NCBI RefSeq assembly: GCF_000299035.1
Contig: NZ_JH921518.1
Location: 1,152,439-1,216,438 of the forward strand
From: Bacillus bingmayongensis
GTDB lineage: Bacteria > Bacillota > Bacilli > Bacillales > Bacillaceae_G
Reading direction: 5' to 3'
Length of the DNA: 64,000 nt
The notes under the pieces were generated by a model. It did no database searches. It was not told the DNA's origin and saw only the letters and a program-made list of their open reading frames with translations. How positions within the stretch are numbered: the first letter of the stretch is position 1; every line of letters starts with the position of its first letter. The translations under genes were made by a program, and so were the position numbers. Positions 34,856 to 43,960 of the stretch are shown here, piece after piece.

Positions 34856-35635
34856 TCAGAGCGGATTACACTTTGGCATCTCTAAGCCAGAAGCTTGAGC
34901 TAACTTCAATAAGTAATAACACTCTTCCCTTGCCATATGATCTGCTATTCTTCCAGATACTAAACTTAATATTTGATCTGATAACTCTAATTCCTCTAAT
35001 TCGTTAAGGAAACGTGAAAATAGTGTCAGTTCTAATGAAACATCTTTTGTAAACTTTTTTAGAGCTGGAAAAGAGTGTAGTTCCGTCCGTAAGTAACCCG
35101 TCATTTCCACAGCTTTTAAGTAAAATTGTTCAAAATGCTTTTCATATTCCTCACTTTTCTCTTTAAGTCGTTTTTCGACAAGATCTAGCCCACCTGAAAT
35201 GGCACCTGCATGACCCGCTGCATCCGTTAGCCAAGCTAGATGATAATGTAACTCGTGGAAAATAGGCGGCACCTCTCCTTTTATTAAATACTCTAATACT
35301 GTTATGTACTCTTCCACTTCGTTCACCATATGATTAAGAAAAGTTGGTGTAAAATGAATCGCAATTTTTCCTTCCAATTGCTTTTGTATAATACTTAACT
35401 TAAATGTTCTAATTTCCTCTGCTGCTGTATGTGCATCTTTCGCAAATGCAAGCAAATTTACTGTATGAATATTACTGAGAAATCTATCAAATGTTTGGAC
35501 CAAATACATCGCTTTTTGAATATCTTCTCTTTCATTTGGAGCTAAAGCATCTAAAATAAACTGGGCATGATCCCCAAGGATCTTCAACCAAAATTTATGC
35601 TCAAACAAGGCACTTTCTTCATACGTACTATTCAT
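34856..35635 (-). CDS. DUF2935-family protein
   Basis: A 259-residue soluble, mostly helical protein. It has two related halves, each with histidine/glutamate motifs (EHKFWLKILGDHAQF near the start, HELHYHLAWLTDAAGHA in the middle, DHMAREECYYLL near the end), which suggests a metal-binding four-helix bundle. ATG 35635 was chosen because GAGGGAGCG lies just before it. It follows the VOC gene in the same direction by 34 bases and is convergent with ku. Biochemical function unknown. Confidence 0.78.
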   Translation of the reverse strand: MNSTYEESALFEHKFWLKILGDHAQFILDALAPNEREDIQKAMYLVQTFDRFLSNIHTVNLLAFAKDAHTAAEEIRTFKLSIIQKQLEGKIAIHFTPTFLNHMVNEVEEYITVLEYLIKGEVPPIFHELHYHLAWLTDAAGHAGAISGGLDLVEKRLKEKSEEYEKHFEQFYLKAVEMTGYLRTELHSFPALKKFTKDVSLELTLFSRFLNELEELELSDQILSLVSGRIADHMAREECYYLLKLAQASGLEMPKCNPL

Positions 35636-35669
35636 ACTATCGCTCCCTCTTATAGTGAGTCTTTCATAC

Positions 35670-36044
35670 TTATACAGTCCTCGACTCAATTAGAATTTTA
35701 TACTGGTCAGGATCATGCACAGCAATCCCCCGTTTCTCCGTTTTACAGCTCTCTAATTCTTCAAATGACACGCAATAGAATTCTAATTTTTTTCGTACTT
35801 TTTCTATGTCGCATAGGGGCAAACTAAATTTTATAGAAGAAGGCATTTCCCTACTAAAATTCTCGCCCTTTTTCTTATTTAAAATGAAGCAAATTCTTGT
35901 TGAATCAATATCATACCAAACACCAGGTACATGTAATTGTGGCCTGTGTCTACTCGGTTGAAGCCCCAAAATCCCTTCATAAAAGTATAATGTTTCCTTT
36001 AAATTTCTTACTTCTAATACAATGCAATTTGTAATCGTCTCCAC
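35670..36044 (-). CDS. VOC/glyoxalase-superfamily protein
   Basis: A 124-residue protein with the VOC fold: start CIVLEVRNLKETLYFYEGIL, then GLQP, and end GIAVHDPDQYKILI. The metal ligands of classic glyoxalases are only partly visible (a His in AVHDPD, a Glu in KILIES). GTG 36044 follows AAGGGGGAAATG. Substrate unknown. Probably in one operon with the DUF2935 gene. Confidence 0.78.
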   Translation of the reverse strand: METITNCIVLEVRNLKETLYFYEGILGLQPSRHRPQLHVPGVWYDIDSTRICFILNKKKGENFSREMPSSIKFSLPLCDIEKVRKKLEFYCVSFEELESCKTEKRGIAVHDPDQYKILIESRTV

Positions 36045-36083
36045 TTACATTTCCCCCTTGACCCTACTAGTTTTTCTATATGA

Positions 36084-36114
36084 GTCATAAATGACAATTA
36101 TGTCTGAATACAAT
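36084..36114 (+). promoter_or_regulatory. Candidate sigma-E promoter of cotJABC
   Basis: GTCATAAA (36084-36091) and GAATACAAT (36106-36114) are 14 bp apart and resemble the mother-cell sigma-E -35 and -10 elements; cotJ is sigma-E dependent in B. subtilis. Confidence 0.55.
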
Positions 36115-36155
36115 ACATAGTGATGAATGTTTCACTTGTAAAGGAGGTTTATGTT

Positions 36156-36371
36156 ATGGACAAATTTATGAAATCTTACACACCTTACCGTGGTCCAAAC
36201 GATCCTTGTCCGCCGATTGGAAAGAGATATTATTCAACTCCTCCACATTTATATATGGGATTCCAACCACCAAACTTGCCTCAATTCCCACCTAACGAAG
36301 CGTTAAGGAAGGGCACTTTATGGCCTGCTTTCTATGATTTTTATGAAAATCCCTATAAGAAAGGAAGGTGA
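36156..36371 (+). CDS. cotJA: Spore coat-associated protein CotJA
   Basis: A 71-residue, proline- and tyrosine-rich protein (PYRGPNDPCPPIGKRYY, FQPPNLPQFPP), the usual CotJA make-up. ATG 36156 follows AAAGGAGG. First gene of cotJABC; the next gene begins eight bases after its stop. It is needed for assembly of CotJC into the coat (family knowledge). Confidence 0.93.
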   Translation: MDKFMKSYTPYRGPNDPCPPIGKRYYSTPPHLYMGFQPPNLPQFPPNEALRKGTLWPAFYDFYENPYKKGR

Positions 36372-36379
36372 GGGAATCC

Positions 36380-36643
36380 GTGGCTCAAACATTGCCAGAT
36401 GAATATTATAAGTGGCTGGAAGAACTGCAAGAACTCGATTTTGTATTAGTCGAACTCACTCTTTATTTAGATACCCATCCAGACGATATCGCAGCTATTA
36501 ATCAATTTAATGATTTTTCCTATAAAAGAAGATTGCAAAAACAAAAAATTGAGGAAAAGTATGGTCCGCTTCAACAATTTGGAAATAGCTATTCTAATGC
36601 GCCGTGGGAATGGAGCAAAGGCCCTTGGCCATGGCAAATATAA
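36380..36643 (+). CDS. cotJB: Spore coat protein CotJB
   Basis: An 87-residue protein, the standard CotJB length, with LEELQELDFVLVELTLYLDT and a C-terminus WSKGPWPWQI. GTG 36380 was chosen because AAGGAAGGTGAGGG precedes it; the earlier GTG at 36368 is within that RBS. Second gene of cotJABC. Confidence 0.93.
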   Translation: MAQTLPDEYYKWLEELQELDFVLVELTLYLDTHPDDIAAINQFNDFSYKRRLQKQKIEEKYGPLQQFGNSYSNAPWEWSKGPWPWQI

Positions 36644-36655
36644 AGGAGATAAAAT

Positions 36656-37225
36656 ATGTGGATATATGAAAAAAAATTGCAGTATCCTGTTAAAGTAAGT
36701 ACTTGTAATCCGGCCCTTGCAAAATTATTAATTGAGCAGTATGGTGGTGCGGACGGCGAATTAGCTGCTGCACTCCGCTATTTAAATCAACGCTACACCA
36801 TTCCTGATAAAGTAGTCGGTTTATTAACAGATATCGGTACAGAAGAATTTGCACATCTTGAAATGATTGCCACAATGGTGTACAAATTAACAAAAGATGC
36901 AACACCTGAGCAAATGAAAGCAGCTGGCCTAGATGCTCATTACGCCAATCACGATAGTGCACTATTTTATCACAATGCAGGCGGCGTTCCATTTACAGCC
37001 ACATACATACAAGCAAAAGGAGATCCAATTGCAGACTTATATGAAGACATTGCTGCGGAAGAGAAAGCAAGAGCAACTTATCAGTGGCTAATCGATCTAT
37101 CAGACGATCCAGATATAAATGATAGTTTACGCTTTTTACGCGAGCGTGAAATCGTTCATTCCCAGCGTTTCCGCGAAGCTGTTGAAATTTTAAAAGAAGA
37201 ACGCGATAGGAAAATATATTTTTAA
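36656..37225 (+). CDS. cotJC: Spore coat manganese-catalase-like protein CotJC
   Basis: A 189-residue protein of the manganese catalase family: ferritin-like helices with metal-ligand motifs GADGELAAALRYL, GTEEFAHLEMIA and AAEEKARATYQWL, plus REREIVHSQRF. RBS AAGGAG precedes ATG 36656. It ends in a strong terminator. Localised to the spore coat; presumed peroxide protection. Confidence 0.94.
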   Translation: MWIYEKKLQYPVKVSTCNPALAKLLIEQYGGADGELAAALRYLNQRYTIPDKVVGLLTDIGTEEFAHLEMIATMVYKLTKDATPEQMKAAGLDAHYANHDSALFYHNAGGVPFTATYIQAKGDPIADLYEDIAAEEKARATYQWLIDLSDDPDINDSLRFLREREIVHSQRFREAVEILKEERDRKIYF

Positions 37226-37232
37226 CTATTTC

Positions 37233-37268
37233 ACAAGCACATATCGAAACGGTATGTGCTTGTTTTTT
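37233..37268 (+). terminator. Terminator of cotJABC
   Basis: ACAAGCACATA and TATGTGCTTGT followed by six T's. Confidence 0.9.
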
Positions 37269-37524
37269 GCTATTAAAGACTCTCTCTTTCCTCTACTCCC
37301 CATAACACACTTCTTTCAAACTGCTTTTCTCCTTCCTTAACTCCTTTTATAACCCAAATTTTTCATGAAATACAAAAGTATAATTATTCAACTTAACGCA
37401 TTATTTTTAAAATTATTTAAAATTTCCTGTTGCTTTCTAGTCATCAGACGATTAAAATTAAAACAGTTACTCGACAAATTATTTGAATTTTCGACAAAAA
37501 GATATCTAGGAGGATTTTCTATAT

Positions 37525-38844
37525 ATGCGTACAACTTTAAAGCCATCGCAAATTCTCTCGATTAGCTTATTGCTATTTGCAGTTTTTTTCGGCGCTGGTA
37601 ATATGATTTTTCCACCACTTCTCGGACTTTCTTCAGGAGAAAACATGTGGGTTTCCATTTCAGGGTTTATCATTACAGATGTAGGTTTATCATTATTAGC
37701 AATCGTTGCTGTCGCCCTTGCAGGTGGTAGTTTTAAAAACTTAGCGAGCCGTGTTCATCCAAAATTCGCAGCAGTACTAGCTATCATTATCTACCTTTCA
37801 ATCGGCCCACTATTTGTTATTCCACGAACTGGATCGGTTTCTTATGAAATTGGAATCGCACCGCTTTTTCAAGATCAATGGTATTCCATGTTACTATTTA
37901 GCTTTATTTTCTTTACGGTTGTTTACTTCTTATCATTAAACCCATCCAAATTAGTTGATCATATTGGAAAAATATTAACACCAATCTTACTTGGAATTAT
38001 TGCGATTATGGCAACAAAAGCAATTCTTTCTCCAACAGGTTCATTTGCGAATCCTGTCGGCGACTATAAAGAAATTCCATTTTTCAAAGGGTTTTTAGAA
38101 GGATTTTTAACATTAGATGCTATTGGCGCTCTTGTTTTGTCGACAATTGTCGTAAATGCTATTCGTCAAAACGGTGTAAAGGAAAAAGCTTCTATTGCAA
38201 AATACACGATTATTTGCGGGAGCATTGCTGCTTTCTTTTTAACAGTTGTTTATTTCTTACTTGGATATATCGGAGCATCAAATGGAAACCTAGGACAATT
38301 TGAAAACGGCGGGCAGCTATTAGCAACTGTTATGTATCAATTATTTGGGAGAAGCGGTAATATTTTGCTAAGCATCGCAATTATATTTGCTTGCTTGACT
38401 ACAGCTATTGGCGTAGTTAGTGCATTTGCCAACTATTTCACAAATATATTAACAAATGTCTCGTATAAAAAACTTGTATTATATGTTTGTATCTTTAGCT
38501 TCATCATCTCAAACCTAGGATTAAGCTTATTAATTAAAATTACATTACCTGTGTTAATTATTCTTTATCCAATTACAATCATTTTAATCTTCGTATCATT
38601 CATTGATAAATATACGAAGCGTAAACCATCTGTATATATCGGTGCTATGATTGCTGCATTCATTATTAGCTGCATTCACGCGCTTGATAATGTCGGAATG
38701 ATGCCAGCTGCTATCACATCTATTGTAAGCACAATTCCCTTTTACAAATTAGGGATTGGTTGGATTGTCCCAGCAATTATTGGAGGTATTGTAGGATACT
38801 TTATCCCGCAAACACAAACAGAAGGTGAAGTTTCTACGAAATAA
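37525..38844 (+). CDS. brnQ: Branched-chain amino acid transporter BrnQ
   Basis: A 439-residue, 12-helix sodium-coupled transporter of the LIVCS family. Signatures: FAVFFGAGNMIFPPLLGLSS (about residues 18-37) and PLFVIPRTGSVSYE. RBS TAGGAGGA precedes ATG 37525. In the leader GAATTTTCGACAAA (about 37484-37497) weakly resembles a CodY box, which would fit regulation by branched-chain amino acids, but the match is partial. It ends in a strong terminator. Confidence 0.92.
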   Translation: MRTTLKPSQILSISLLLFAVFFGAGNMIFPPLLGLSSGENMWVSISGFIITDVGLSLLAIVAVALAGGSFKNLASRVHPKFAAVLAIIIYLSIGPLFVIPRTGSVSYEIGIAPLFQDQWYSMLLFSFIFFTVVYFLSLNPSKLVDHIGKILTPILLGIIAIMATKAILSPTGSFANPVGDYKEIPFFKGFLEGFLTLDAIGALVLSTIVVNAIRQNGVKEKASIAKYTIICGSIAAFFLTVVYFLLGYIGASNGNLGQFENGGQLLATVMYQLFGRSGNILLSIAIIFACLTTAIGVVSAFANYFTNILTNVSYKKLVLYVCIFSFIISNLGLSLLIKITLPVLIILYPITIILIFVSFIDKYTKRKPSVYIGAMIAAFIISCIHALDNVGMMPAAITSIVSTIPFYKLGIGWIVPAIIGGIVGYFIPQTQTEGEVSTK

Positions 38845-38849
38845 AAGAA

Positions 38850-38884
38850 GAAGCAAGCATTCTTAAAAAATGCTTGCTTCTTTT
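38850..38884 (+). terminator. Terminator of brnQ
   Basis: GAAGCAAGCATT and AATGCTTGCTTC, seven-base loop, then TTTT. Confidence 0.9.
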
Positions 38885-38940
38885 CATTTTCTATCACTAC
38901 ATACAATTTTTATATAAGAACGAACTGTTAACATATAAAA

Positions 38941-38976
38941 AAGAATCACTAGATTATGATTCTAGTAATTCTTTTT
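38941..38976. terminator. Hairpin at the 3' end of ywaF
   Basis: AAGAATCACTAGA and TCTAGTAATTCTT pair with one mismatch; T-runs on both strands. It overlaps the last codons of ywaF. Confidence 0.65.
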
Positions 38977-39688
38977 GCATATGTTTTTCACTTCTAGCAA
39001 ATGGCACATACAATAGTAAACAGCCTATAAACACAGCGATTTCTAACGAAATAATATAGTATGGATGCGGACCTAACATATCAAGTAATGAAGCAGTTTC
39101 TGGTTTATGTGCCAAAAACATATAATTGCCGCCGGTTTTATAATTCACAAATGAAATGATTGGAATCAACAGGTTTAAAAAAATCATTGTACGCTTAATC
39201 GATTGAAATGTCGGTCTATACCCTTCTACCCAAGTCATAAAGAGCGGTGCCCAAATAAGCAATACGTGTGCGATGAAATATTCTATGAAGCGAAAATGTG
39301 GAAAAGCATACTGTAAATTAGGTGTTAAAATTGCTTGTGATGCTCCGATAATTCCAGTAAAAAAGACGATCTCATAGATTTTATAACTTTTTGTTATAAC
39401 CATAATCGTTACTAGCACGAGACTAATCGTACATAACTCAAATGGCAGCGATGTACTTAATTGAAAAATCCCAGCTTTCATTTGCCACACATCAAGTCCA
39501 ATTTCACTTCCGATAAATAAAAAGACCATCGTATATCGAATAATCATATTCCATTGTTGTTGTCGAAGTAGGTCTTGAAAATGATAAAGAAAATAAGCTC
39601 CTATGCCGATAAGAAGAAGTATAATGACATGTTGTTTTGAGTACGGAACAAATTTCTCCACAGGAAATGCTCCAAAATATGTTTCCAT
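38954..39688 (-). CDS. YwaF-like membrane protein (TIGR02206 family)
   Basis: A 244-residue protein with seven hydrophobic helices. Motifs SLPFELCTISLVL and LTPNLQYAFPHFRFIEYF with TGGNYMFLAHKP near the end are those of the YwaF/TIGR02206 family. ATG 39688 was chosen because GGAGTGAGGA precedes it. Function unknown. Convergent with brnQ. Confidence 0.84.
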   Translation of the reverse strand: METYFGAFPVEKFVPYSKQHVIILLLIGIGAYFLYHFQDLLRQQQWNMIIRYTMVFLFIGSEIGLDVWQMKAGIFQLSTSLPFELCTISLVLVTIMVITKSYKIYEIVFFTGIIGASQAILTPNLQYAFPHFRFIEYFIAHVLLIWAPLFMTWVEGYRPTFQSIKRTMIFLNLLIPIISFVNYKTGGNYMFLAHKPETASLLDMLGPHPYYIISLEIAVFIGCLLLYVPFARSEKHMQKELLES

Positions 39689-39774
39689 ATTCCTCACTCC
39701 TTTCCTTCATACAATATTATTGTAAGAAAGAAAAGACGCGTCAAACAATCTGCTTGTCTCCCAATATGTAAACC

Positions 39775-39838
39775 TTACAAAACTGTAATGTTATTGTAAG
39801 CTAAAACGATTTGTCACATTTCCCTACTCTACTATACT
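39775..39838 (+). promoter_or_regulatory. Promoter and regulator box of the YknXYZ-like operon
   Basis: TTACA-AAAC-TGTAA (39775-39788) fits the BceR-type TNACA-N4-TGTAA pattern, with further TGTAA half-sites on both sides (about 39767 and 39794). Downstream -35 TTGTCA (39811-39816) and -10 TATACT (39833-39838) are 16 bp apart. Confidence 0.6.
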
Positions 39839-39877
39839 GAAAGCAGATACAAAAACGAGCGAAAAGGTGATAAATAA

Positions 39878-40981
39878 ATGAAAAAGAAAAATAAAGTGAT
39901 AATTACAAGTTTGATAACAATTGGGATTGCAGCAGGATCATATTTTACTTTTGCTGGTGGCGGTTCTGACGTAGTTATAGCATACAGCAGTTATAAAGTC
40001 ACAGAGAAGCAGATTGAAAATGCACAAAAATTTGGCGGCGAAGTCATTCCAAACGGAATTGAAACAATTGCATTTGATCCATCAAAAGGTACGTATGAAC
40101 TGTCCGTTAAAAAAGGCGATGAAGTAAAAAAAGGACAGCTACTTTTTAAATACAATGATCCTTCTATGAAGTTAGGTGTAACAGAAGCAGAAATGCAAAA
40201 AAAACTTGCTAATAAAGAAGTAGAATTATTAAATAAACAACTAAATGCAGCAAAACAAAAATTACAAAAAGATAAAAATGCCGGTTCACCTGGGGAGATG
40301 TTAAAAGCATCTGAAACTGAAATCGCGCAACTCGAATCACAGCTTGAAATGAAAAAATTTGAAGTTGAAAAAGCCACTCAAATGATTCAAACAAGCAACG
40401 AAAAACTAAATACTCTTTCTGTAACAAGCCCAGTTGATGGCGTAATTGAAGATATTACAAAAAATGCGGATGAAAAAACAGGTATGAGCGGTATTACACT
40501 TCGCACTGCTGGTCCTCTAAAAGTAAAAGGGCAATTATCAGAATATGAACTAGCACATGTAAAAGTTGGGCAAGAAGTAACTGTTACATCAAAAACTGTA
40601 CCAGGAAAAACATGGACTGGAAAAGTCACAGAAATCGGTACAACCCCAGTAAAGAGCATGGATGAAAATAAGACAGTTTCTAACTATCAATTTATCGTTA
40701 CATTAGATAATAATGAAGAATTACAAACTGGCTTCCATGTATACGTAACAAGCAAGTCTGGTGAAGCAACTGGTACAGTTGTTCCAAAAAGCAGCATTGT
40801 GAAAAAAGGCGATAACAATGTTGTATTCATCGTGAAAGACGGTAAAGCAAAAGAACAAGCAGTTACTGTTGAATTTGAAACAGATAGCGAGGCAAAAGTT
40901 TCTGGCGTGAAAAAAGGTGACCAAATCATCTCTAAACCAGAAAAAGACTTAAAGGATGGTATGGAGGTTAACGCCCAATGA
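39878..40981 (+). CDS. HlyD/MacA-type membrane fusion protein (YknX-like)
   Basis: A 367-residue protein. N-terminal signal anchor (about residues 5-25). A coiled-coil hairpin (about 105-170, rich in Lys/Glu/Gln) is flanked by two lipoyl half-domains (VKKGDEVKKGQLLFKYN and VTSPVDGVIEDI). A beta-barrel and membrane-proximal part follow (VGQEVTVTSKTVPGKTW, VVPKSSIVKKGDNNVVF). It links the ABC subunits to the cell exterior. It overlaps the ATPase gene by four bases. B. subtilis YknWXYZ protects against the SDP toxin; no yknW-like gene is seen here. Confidence 0.88.
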   Translation: MKKKNKVIITSLITIGIAAGSYFTFAGGGSDVVIAYSSYKVTEKQIENAQKFGGEVIPNGIETIAFDPSKGTYELSVKKGDEVKKGQLLFKYNDPSMKLGVTEAEMQKKLANKEVELLNKQLNAAKQKLQKDKNAGSPGEMLKASETEIAQLESQLEMKKFEVEKATQMIQTSNEKLNTLSVTSPVDGVIEDITKNADEKTGMSGITLRTAGPLKVKGQLSEYELAHVKVGQEVTVTSKTVPGKTWTGKVTEIGTTPVKSMDENKTVSNYQFIVTLDNNEELQTGFHVYVTSKSGEATGTVVPKSSIVKKGDNNVVFIVKDGKAKEQAVTVEFETDSEAKVSGVKKGDQIISKPEKDLKDGMEVNAQ

Positions 40982-41652
40982 TTGATTTAAGAGGCATCAC
41001 GAAATCCTTTCAAAACGGTGAAGAAACAGTTCAAATATTGCATGGTATTGATGTAACGCTTAATCAAGGCGAATTCACTTCTATCATGGGACCATCTGGT
41101 TCTGGCAAATCAACATTAATGAATATCATTGGTTGCTTAGATAAACCGACAAGCGGGACTTATTCGTTAGCTGGGCAAAATATTTCAAATATGTCTGAAA
41201 CGGAGCTAGCTCATATTCGTAATAAAGAAATCGGATTTGTATTCCAAAACTTTATGCTACTCCCTCGTCTCAATGCAATGCAAAATGTAGAATTACCTCT
41301 TATTTATGCTGGTGTAGATAAAAAAGAACGACGTGAGCGTGCATTAGCTGCACTAACAAAAGTAGGTCTAGCAGATCGCGCAACACATTTACCAAACGAA
41401 TTATCTGGCGGGCAAAAACAGCGTGTTGCTGTCGCCCGTGCGATTGTAAACAATCCGAAATTCATTTTGGCCGATGAGCCAACCGGTGCACTCGATACGA
41501 AAACAAGTAAACAAATTATGGACCTCTTTTACGAATTAAACAAACAAGGCTCAACAATCATTATGATCACCCATGACAGAGAAATTGGGGAAGCGGCAGC
41601 ACGTCAAATTGTAATTCGTGACGGAAATATCGTCCAGGATTGGAGAGGTTAA
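40978..41652 (+). CDS. MacB-type ABC transporter ATPase (YknY-like)
   Basis: A 224-residue ATPase: Walker A GPSGSGKST, Q-loop VFQNFMLLPRL, signature LSGGQKQRVAVARA and Walker B LADEPTGALDT. ATG 40978 overlaps the stop of the fusion-protein gene (ATGA). It powers the tripartite exporter with its neighbours. Confidence 0.92.
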   Translation: MIDLRGITKSFQNGEETVQILHGIDVTLNQGEFTSIMGPSGSGKSTLMNIIGCLDKPTSGTYSLAGQNISNMSETELAHIRNKEIGFVFQNFMLLPRLNAMQNVELPLIYAGVDKKERRERALAALTKVGLADRATHLPNELSGGQKQRVAVARAIVNNPKFILADEPTGALDTKTSKQIMDLFYELNKQGSTIIMITHDREIGEAAARQIVIRDGNIVQDWRG

Positions 41653-41654
41653 TT

Positions 41655-42836
41655 TTGAACACAAGTGAAAATATACGCATGGCCCTTTCCTCTATCTTCG
41701 CTCATAAAATGCGTTCTGTGTTAACGATGCTGGGAATTATTATTGGGGTTAGTGCCATTATTACAATCATCTCGATCGGGGATGGAACAAACGCCAAGTT
41801 CCGTGAACAGATTGGGAAAGAAAAGAAAGATCAATTTTCAGTAAGCTATACGACAGAAGATTATTCTGATATGGATGGCAAAATATCCGCAAGCATGTAT
41901 GAAAGTGTCTCAAAAATTTCTGGTGTTCAAGATGTTTATCCAGATGTTAGAGGCAAAGAAAAAGCGTATGCAGGTAAAAAAGAATTAGATCTTGATATAA
42001 CTGGTGTAAAAGGCGATTACTTTGAAGATACATCTCACTTCAAACTTGAGCACGGCAGGTTGTTCACTGCCGCTGATTTAGATAAACCTGAACATACAAT
42101 CGTGTTACACAAAGATGCATTTGATAAATTATTCTCTTCATGGGAACCAAACTTATATATTGATATAAAGGGGACTCCCTATAAAGTAGTCGGTGTATAC
42201 TCTACAGAAGCAATGATGGGTGGCATGGAATCTAAAGAAGGTGCTATCTCTGCAGAAAACTGGCCTGTGCTATTTGGTAAAAACAACTATGATGGTTTAA
42301 CAGTAAAACTCGCTCCAGGTCAAGATAAGGACGCAGTACAAGATGCAGTTGTAAAATCATTAAATGATGCTAAAAAACCAGAGCATACAGGAAAATTCAA
42401 AGTACCAGATCCACAAGAAATGTTAAAAGAAGTCGATAGCTTCACAGGTATTCTAAAAAGTGTATTTGGTGGTATCGCCGCTATTTCACTACTTGTTGGT
42501 GGAATTGGTGTTATGAATATCATGCTTGTATCAGTAACAGAACGTACACGTGAAATTGGTATCCGTAAAGCACTTGGTGCAACACGCGGGAAAGTATTAA
42601 TGCAGTTTCTAATTGAATCTTGTATCTTAACAGCATTAGGCGGATTCATTGGATTTATGCTAGGTATCTTCTTCGCTTGGATCGTCGCAATATTTGCGGG
42701 ATGGCCGCTTGTTGTTTCAGTGAAACTTGGACTTATTTCAGTAGGACTCTCTATGCTAATCGGTATTCTATTCGGGTTACTACCAGCTAATAAAGCTGCG
42801 AAACTTGATCCGATTGAATGTTTACGATATGAATAA
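41655..42836 (+). CDS. MacB-type ABC transporter permease (YknZ-like)
   Basis: A 393-residue permease with one N-terminal helix, a large extracellular MacB-type domain (about residues 45-265) and three C-terminal helices with the FtsX/MacB motif VTERTREIGIRKALGATR. The TTG at 41655 follows GGAGAGG and gives the usual start (NTSENIRMALSS). It starts three bases after the ATPase gene. Likely exports an antimicrobial peptide or toxin. Confidence 0.9.
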   Translation: MNTSENIRMALSSIFAHKMRSVLTMLGIIIGVSAIITIISIGDGTNAKFREQIGKEKKDQFSVSYTTEDYSDMDGKISASMYESVSKISGVQDVYPDVRGKEKAYAGKKELDLDITGVKGDYFEDTSHFKLEHGRLFTAADLDKPEHTIVLHKDAFDKLFSSWEPNLYIDIKGTPYKVVGVYSTEAMMGGMESKEGAISAENWPVLFGKNNYDGLTVKLAPGQDKDAVQDAVVKSLNDAKKPEHTGKFKVPDPQEMLKEVDSFTGILKSVFGGIAAISLLVGGIGVMNIMLVSVTERTREIGIRKALGATRGKVLMQFLIESCILTALGGFIGFMLGIFFAWIVAIFAGWPLVVSVKLGLISVGLSMLIGILFGLLPANKAAKLDPIECLRYE

Positions 42837-42870
42837 ACAAAGAAGCTACCTTTTGGTAGCTTTTTTGTTT
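42837..42870 (+). terminator. Terminator of the YknXYZ-like operon
   Basis: AAGCTACC, loop TTTT, GGTAGCTT, followed by T's. Confidence 0.9.
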
Positions 42871-42902
42871 CATATGTATTCTTTCTTAAGTGAATCGTAA
42901 TT

Positions 42903-43844
42903 TTAATTCAAATCTTGGTACATCGTTAAAATCTCGTCAGCTTGTATACGCAAATTATCTATTAATTCCTTTGGTTCTAAAACTCGCGCATGCATTCCAA
43001 GTCTGTAAAATAGTGGCGTTATAAAACCAAGTTCACCTTTATCAATGATTGTATCAATATATTCAGTTCCATCTTCTTGCTCTACTACAAAGCCCTCAAA
43101 AGTAGGAACACTTTTACATTGACGTACGCCTTCCATTGTTAATTGCACATGCAATCGAATTGGTTTTTTCACTTCATGAGAGGTCAACCATTCCTCCAAA
43201 TTCATGAATTCACCTTCAGCTTTTTCGGTTGATAAGATTGAAAGAATGCGATCTACACGATGCAGTAATACTTTTTGCTTACGATAATCATAAGCAGGTA
43301 AATACCATAATCCATCATGGGCATATACACCGATAGGATGAATATGTTTTGTTTTCATACCTGATTTAGATTCATATTGAATGTTTAAATTTCGACCATC
43401 AATAGAAGCCTCTAAAACATCTTTTAAAAATGGTGCATCAATCGTTCTTTTCGGATTCCAAAAGGCAATATAAGAACGCATTTTATCCACCTTTATTTTA
43501 GCATCACTCGGAAGTGTACTATATAATTTATGTGTAACTGAGTTAATCTCAGTATCAAAAGGCAAACTACGATAATAATTTAGAGATTGAAAAGCAAAGA
43601 AGATTGAAACAGCTTCTTCTTCTGTAAATAAAATAGGCGGAAGAAGTCTATTTGTTAATACTGTATATCCCCCGTTCCGTCCTTGTTCAGCATAAATTGG
43701 TAATCCCATATCACATAGGTCTAATATGTATCTATGAACAGTGCGAATAGAGATTTGAAATTCATCCGCTATTTCTTGTGCTGTAAACTTTCTCTTCGCA
43801 TTCACAAACAGAAGAATATCTAACAACCGCTTTGCTTTTGACAT
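42903..43844 (-). CDS. YafY-type HTH/WYL transcriptional regulator
   Basis: A 313-residue regulator. N-terminal HTH_11 (about residues 1-55, FTAQEIADEFQISIRTVHRY), a middle helical part, then a WYL domain (about 135-210, GVYAHDGLWYLPAYDYRK) and a WCX-like end. ATG 43844 was chosen for its RBS AAAGGTGAGAG. It is divergent from a dihydrofolate-reductase-like gene across 116 bp and probably controls it; such pairs are common in Bacillus. Confidence 0.86.
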   Translation of the reverse strand: MSKAKRLLDILLFVNAKRKFTAQEIADEFQISIRTVHRYILDLCDMGLPIYAEQGRNGGYTVLTNRLLPPILFTEEEAVSIFFAFQSLNYYRSLPFDTEINSVTHKLYSTLPSDAKIKVDKMRSYIAFWNPKRTIDAPFLKDVLEASIDGRNLNIQYESKSGMKTKHIHPIGVYAHDGLWYLPAYDYRKQKVLLHRVDRILSILSTEKAEGEFMNLEEWLTSHEVKKPIRLHVQLTMEGVRQCKSVPTFEGFVVEQEDGTEYIDTIIDKGELGFITPLFYRLGMHARVLEPKELIDNLRIQADEILTMYQDLN

Positions 43845-43960
43845 TTCTCTCACCTTTTCTTTTATCATGCCATTACTTGTCATGTTTTATCGTTATTATA
43901 GTGTGTACCTAATGATTTTATCAATAAGGGATATTCTATAAGAGAAAAGGAGATAAAAAT

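Noticed and set aside
37484-37497. CodY box upstream of brnQ
   Set aside because: Only about ten of fifteen positions fit the consensus; mentioned in the gene entry, not called as a site.
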